From contig NW_006763139.1 in NCBI RefSeq assembly GCF_000264905.1, forward strand, positions 445,949 through 509,948: a DNA stretch of 64,000 nt, read 5' to 3'. Of this stretch, positions 59,721 to 64,000 are shown piece by piece. This DNA comes from Stereum hirsutum FP-91666 SS1. Lineage: Eukaryota > Basidiomycota > Agaricomycetes > Russulales > Stereaceae. The translations under genes were made by a program, and so were the position numbers. The notes under the pieces were generated by a model, which saw only the letters and a program-made list of their open reading frames with translations, had not been told where the DNA came from and did not search any database. How positions within the stretch are numbered: position 1 is the first letter of the stretch; every line of letters begins with the position of its first letter.

Positions 59721-62700
59721 ATGAATAATCAACCATTCGAAGCCAACGGCCAACGATCCTCTCAACCCCTCGGCTTCGACGACCTCCTCAATCCTACACC
59801 CCTCCACCAACACCAGCAACAACCACACCAGCACCAACCGTTCCTGGACTATTCCATCCCTCAGCAAGGACAACCTTACGGTTTCTACGAGCCACCGCCA
59901 CAGGCGCCACCAATCCCGCCCGCAGACCAACTGTTCGCTCACCCTCTCGTCAACTTCAACAATCACTTTCCGCCTTCTTTCATTCAGCCTCAACACCCTC
60001 CAGCAAATCCGATCAACTACCCCAATTTTCTACCCAACACGGCTCCGACACGCCACTCGCACTCGCATCACAATCCCAATCCCGCTCACCTATCGGCTCC
60101 CAATCCTAACTCACTGACAATCCGACTCCCACCCATGACGCCCTCCCTCCGCCGATCGACCCGCAACCGGACAGACTCTTTGCACAGCCAAGCCTCGGGC
60201 TCGGTTTACCACGACGAGTCTAACAACTCGATGGATGTGGACGGAGACGTGCATGACGAGGATGCGGAAGGCGAGGAAGACGACGTGGAAGAGTCGAACG
60301 CTGTGCCGGTGGAATATACGCATTCGCGGAGTGGACGTAAGATTGCGAAGAGGTCGTATGTGGAGAGTGAGGATGAGGACGAGGCGTTGCCTGGGACTGG
60401 TGCTGGAGGTCGTCATAGTGGGGGATTAGACGCAGCGGAAGAAGACGGTGGTGGGATATTGAACGGTCTAGGGTTGGACGATGATGAAGAGGAGGAACAA
60501 CCGAGGAGGAGAAGGAGGAAGTTACCTTCGGAGTTGAAGCCTCTTAGTAGTGATGAGGCTGAAGGGTCAGCGAACGGGACTGGAAATGGGAGACGTTATT
60601 CCACGAGGAGCAGGAGCAAGAAACCGGACCCGGACGACGCACACGAGAATGGCCGTGCGAGCCGCTCGACCCGTCGTTCGGCACGGAGACAAGAAAAACC
60701 CGCCCCTGTCGCGTCCTCCCGCGCCTCTCGTTCACGACGGTCCACACGCGCCAGCGCTGCCGCAAGTGGAGGAGGCGGTGGCGGAAGCGGTGGAGGGAGA
60801 CCAGGCCTTCGTACACGACGTAGTGCTCGTGAAGAAGACGACGCAGACGGCTATGTCGATAATCCCGAACCATCCGACAACTCTGCAGAACACTCCTTCG
60901 AAGAGGTTCCGTCCTCTGAACCTGAGCCCGAAGAAGTTGAGATCGAAGTCGATGCGGACGGCGATGTGGATGGTGAAGGTGAAGTCGAGATCGAGGAGCC
61001 TGCGAATGGGAAACCGTACTCCCTGAGAAGGAGGCAAAAGGTTAACTATGCAATCCCGCCGCCACTTGAAGAGGTTGCATTGCCGGAGTCGAGTGGAAGG
61101 GGTGGTGATGGAGGCGGTGGGCGAAGGAAGGCTGGGGGTGGTTATGGGAGGAGTGGGACGAAGAAGGGCCCGGGCTGGAGTGCCTCTGGGGCGGAATTGG
61201 GCAGATTTTTGGGATTGCCAGGAGATGATTCCGTGAGCGTTTGCTTCTCGAGGTGTGAATGACAGCCTTTTGGGACTGACATGGTTATTCGCGGTTAGGA
61301 TTCGGACGCGCCTACGAGACGCAAGGGATTCGGTGCGCCTGCGTTCGCCGGTGCAGGTGGCGTCAATGCTGGTGGAAGTGCGATCCTTCCTGGGGATCTG
61401 GCTGCTGCTGCTGGTGCACCATCGAATTTCGGCAAAGTTGGGGACGCTGCCCTCGCGGACGCAGATCCTCTAGGTGTGAACCAGAACGTAACTTTCGACG
61501 AGGTTGGCGGCTTGGACAATCGTACGCGGCTTTCACCTTCACCTCATCGTGTCAGGCTAATAACTCGTTCACAGATATCAATGCCCTGAAGGAGATGACG
61601 CTTTTGCCGTTGCTATATCCCGAGGTCTTCCAGAGATTCAATCTCGTCCCGCCTCGTGGTGTTTTGTTCCATGGGCCACCTGGTACTGGTAAGACGCTCC
61701 TCGCAAGAGCGCTGGCCGCTAGCTGCAGAAGTAATGGAAAAGGAATATGTACGGTCAATAATATAGCCTCGTATCATGCAGCTACTAACCCTCGTTTACC
61801 TTTTTCCCTCTTCGTGTCCGTCCACCACAGCCTTTTTCATGCGAAAAGGAGCCGATGTCCTCTCCAAATGGGTCGGTGAAGCCGAACGCCAACTCCGCCT
61901 CCTCTTCGAAGAAGCCCGCAACTGTCAACCCTCCATCATCTTCTTCGACGAGATCGACGGCCTCGCGCCCGTGCGTTCCTCGAAACAAGATCAGATCCAC
62001 GCCTCGCTCGTCTCGACGCTCCTTGCGCTCATGGACGGCATGGACGGTCGTGGGCAAGTCGTGGTGATCGGAGCGACGAATAGGCCGGATGCGGTCGATC
62101 CTGCGTTGAGGAGACCGGGAAGGTTTGATAGGGAGTTTTATTTCCCGTTACCGGATCTGGGGGCGAGGAGAAAAATATTGGGGATTATGACGAAAAAGTG
62201 GCAGGGCTGGGAAGAGGGAAGGGAGGAGGATGTGGAAGGGTTGGCGAAGTTGACGAAGGGGTATGGGGGTGCCGATCTGCGGGTATGTTCTAACCATATT
62301 TTCTTCACAGCTACCTTGGTCGAAAACTAACACTGACGACTCTTCGTAGGCGCTGTGCACTGAGGCTGCTCTGAATGCGGTGCAGAGACGGTACCCGCAG
62401 ATTTACAAGTCGAACGATAGGTTGCTACTTAAACCAGAGACCATCGGTATCGAGCTCAGAGACTTCATGATCTCAGTCAAGAGTAAGTTTCCTATTTTCT
62501 GTCGCTCTTGCACTCCATCTAAATTCGACGCATATTTTACGTTCAGAAATTGTTCCGTCGTCCGCACGTTCATCATCGTCCGTCGCCGCACCACTGCCAA
62601 CACAATTCGTCCCATTATTGTCGGAGGCGCTGGACAGAGTCAAGGAGGTCCTCACGAAGGTTATGCCACTCAGTAAGAAGCGCACAGCGTTGGAAGAAGC

Positions 62701-64000
62701 AGAGTGGGAGGATGTGGAAGGCGACGGGACGTTGGCGCGGGAGCTTATGCTGCAATGTACGTTAAATTCTGTGTTTGCTACCAGCGACTCTGGTTTGTTG
62801 TCTACGACCGTTGCTGACATGCCGGATCTATTCAGCCATGGAAACGCTCCGTGTCTACCGCCCAAGGATCGTGCTGCATGGGCCATCCGGGATGGGGCAA
62901 CAATACGTGGGGACTGCCACGCTGCACCATCTTGAGGGTTATCATGTTCAAAATTTGGACCTGGGCACTCTGATGGGCGATGCGACCAGGGTGAGTTCAT
63001 AATGCCCCCTTCTTGATACATTGATTAACTCGCTCATGTATGCATACAATTCCGAAGACTGTTGAAGCGGGCATCGTACAACTCTTCGTTGAGGCCAAGC
63101 GACTACAACCATCGATCATTTACATCCCCTCCCTCGCTGGTTGGTGTGCCGCTGTTCCCGAGACATCACGCAGTACGGTTCGGGCCATGCTCGACACACT
63201 CTCGCCTACCGACCCCATCCTTCTCCTCGCCGTAGTCGATGGCCCATTCCTCTCCCTCCCTAGAGATGTTCGTGCGTGGTTCGGCTCCACACGCGAGAAC
63301 CGCATCGACTTCCGATCACCGACTCAAGCACAGCGAGATGCCTTCTTCCAAGGTCTGCTGGATGACGTCAAGAGGAAACCGATTGAGTTCCCAGACGGAG
63401 TGAAGAGGAAGAAGAGGGTGCTAGAGGAGTTGCCGATAGCGCCGCCTTTAGAGCCTAGGAAGCCTACGGTGGCGGAGTTGGCAGTGCAGGAGGAGCAGGA
63501 TGCCAGGTTGATTACGTTGTTGAGGTATAGGCTTGGTCCCATTTTGACGGAACTGAAGAGGAAGTTCAAGAGGTTTACGAAGCGAGCAGTTGTAAGTTTT
63601 TCTAACTTTCTCTTACTCTCAGAGTGTAGTGTCTAATCAGCTTACTTCTTCTCAGGAGGAGTATCAGTTTGATGACGACGATTTGGTCACACCGCCGCAA
63701 GAACCTGCTGCCCCTGCTCCGCCCCCTGTTCCTACCGTCGAGGCCGTCACTACGACAATCGAGATCGAGACGGAACCGAACGGAGTCGTTGAACACATGC
63801 ACCAAGATCACACAGAGGTCACCGTTCGTCCCCCTGAGACTGTCGAATACGAACAGGCTCAGCAGATGATCAGCTTGCCGCCGCCACCAGCCCCCGAATC
63901 AGCCCCAGACCCTAGTCTTCCACCACGGCCCAAGTTGTACAATATGGATCTCGAACGCATGCATCTTGAGCTGTACAAGAACAGGTACCTCACTCCTCAT
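59721..64000 (+). CDS. YTA7: ATAD2/Yta7-type chromatin AAA ATPase, 3' end beyond window
   Basis: Nuclear tandem-AAA ATPase acting on histones and chromatin (yeast Yta7, human ATAD2). Exons 59721-61232, 61299-61521, 61575-61748, 61831-62282, 62350-62482, 62547-62756, 62836-62990, 63058-63591 and 63656-63984 join in frame; the last donor is near the edge. The long N-terminus is Gln/Pro-rich, then acidic and basic ([20 protein letters not shown]). AAA1 is intact: [12 protein letters not shown], Walker [20 protein letters not shown], Walker [37 protein letters not shown]2 has the degenerate loop [14 protein letters not shown] without the Walker lysine, and [11 protein letters not shown] in place of Walker B, as is typical of this family. 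The C-terminal linker [14 protein letters not shown] follows; the bromodomain expected next lies outside the window. Confidence 0.93.

Overview
The window looks like part of a mushroom-forming basidiomycete (Agaricomycete) nuclear genome. The evidence is dense genes with many 50-80 nt GT-AG introns, a FunK1-type kinase, a DUF6697 protein, dispersed F-box/LRR-like paralogs, a secreted esterase and GH28 pectinase typical of plant-associated fungi, and a spliced nuclear tRNA. I worked from the sequence by eye; all exon joins were tested only for frame continuity and conserved family motifs.

Layout, left to right. 1-746 (-): the 5' part of a GH28 rhamnogalacturonase. 2.1-5.6 kb (-): the C-terminal part of an ABCC multidrug transporter whose N-terminal half is missing. 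6.9-11.6 kb (+): a large low-complexity membrane protein. 12.2-18.1 kb (+) and 22.8-24.3 kb (+): two coiled-coil proteins of very different size sharing a C-terminal CxxC...HxxxxH module with the same intron. Between them, 18.9-22.2 kb (-), lies a FunK1 kinase. 24.7-26.5 kb (+): an extended SDR reductase with a 9-nt exon. 26.6-27.7 kb (+): a DUF6697 protein. 27.9-29.6 kb (-), 37.5-39.2 kb (+) and 52.0-53.8 kb (+): three F-box/LRR-like paralogs. 29.8-31.3 kb: a decayed array of long direct repeats. 31.6-32.5 kb (+): a UstYa-like (DUF3328) protein, followed by an intron-containing tRNA-Asn. 33.0-34.1 kb (-): the glutaminase subunit of PLP synthase. 34.7-37.2 kb (+): an unrecognised 718-aa protein. 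39.4-41.6 kb (-): a PNPOx-like/FNR fusion flavoprotein. 42.5-44.9 kb (-): a type-B carboxylesterase. 45.6-50.6 kb (-): RFC1, head-to-head with 50.9-51.7 kb (+): MGMT. 54.2-54.8 kb (-): a 100-aa secreted protein. 54.9-59.7 kb: a gene-poor island with a 598-bp exact direct duplication (long hairpin, telomere-like tract) on either side of an assembly gap. 59.7 kb to the end (+): an ATAD2/Yta7-type AAA ATPase running off the window.

The genes do not form one pathway. The functional groupings I can see are: RFC1 with MGMT, replication clamp loading and alkylation repair sharing a 359-bp promoter with two MluI cell-cycle boxes; the three F-box-like paralogs, which share exon architecture; and the two CxxC/HxxxxH paralogs.

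The most unusual observation is that all three F-box-like paralogs appear to begin with a first coding exon consisting of the ATG alone, followed directly by a GT donor. In each case retention of that intron would stop translation within 5-15 codons. I know of no description of this as a shared trait of a gene family, but I could not search for one.
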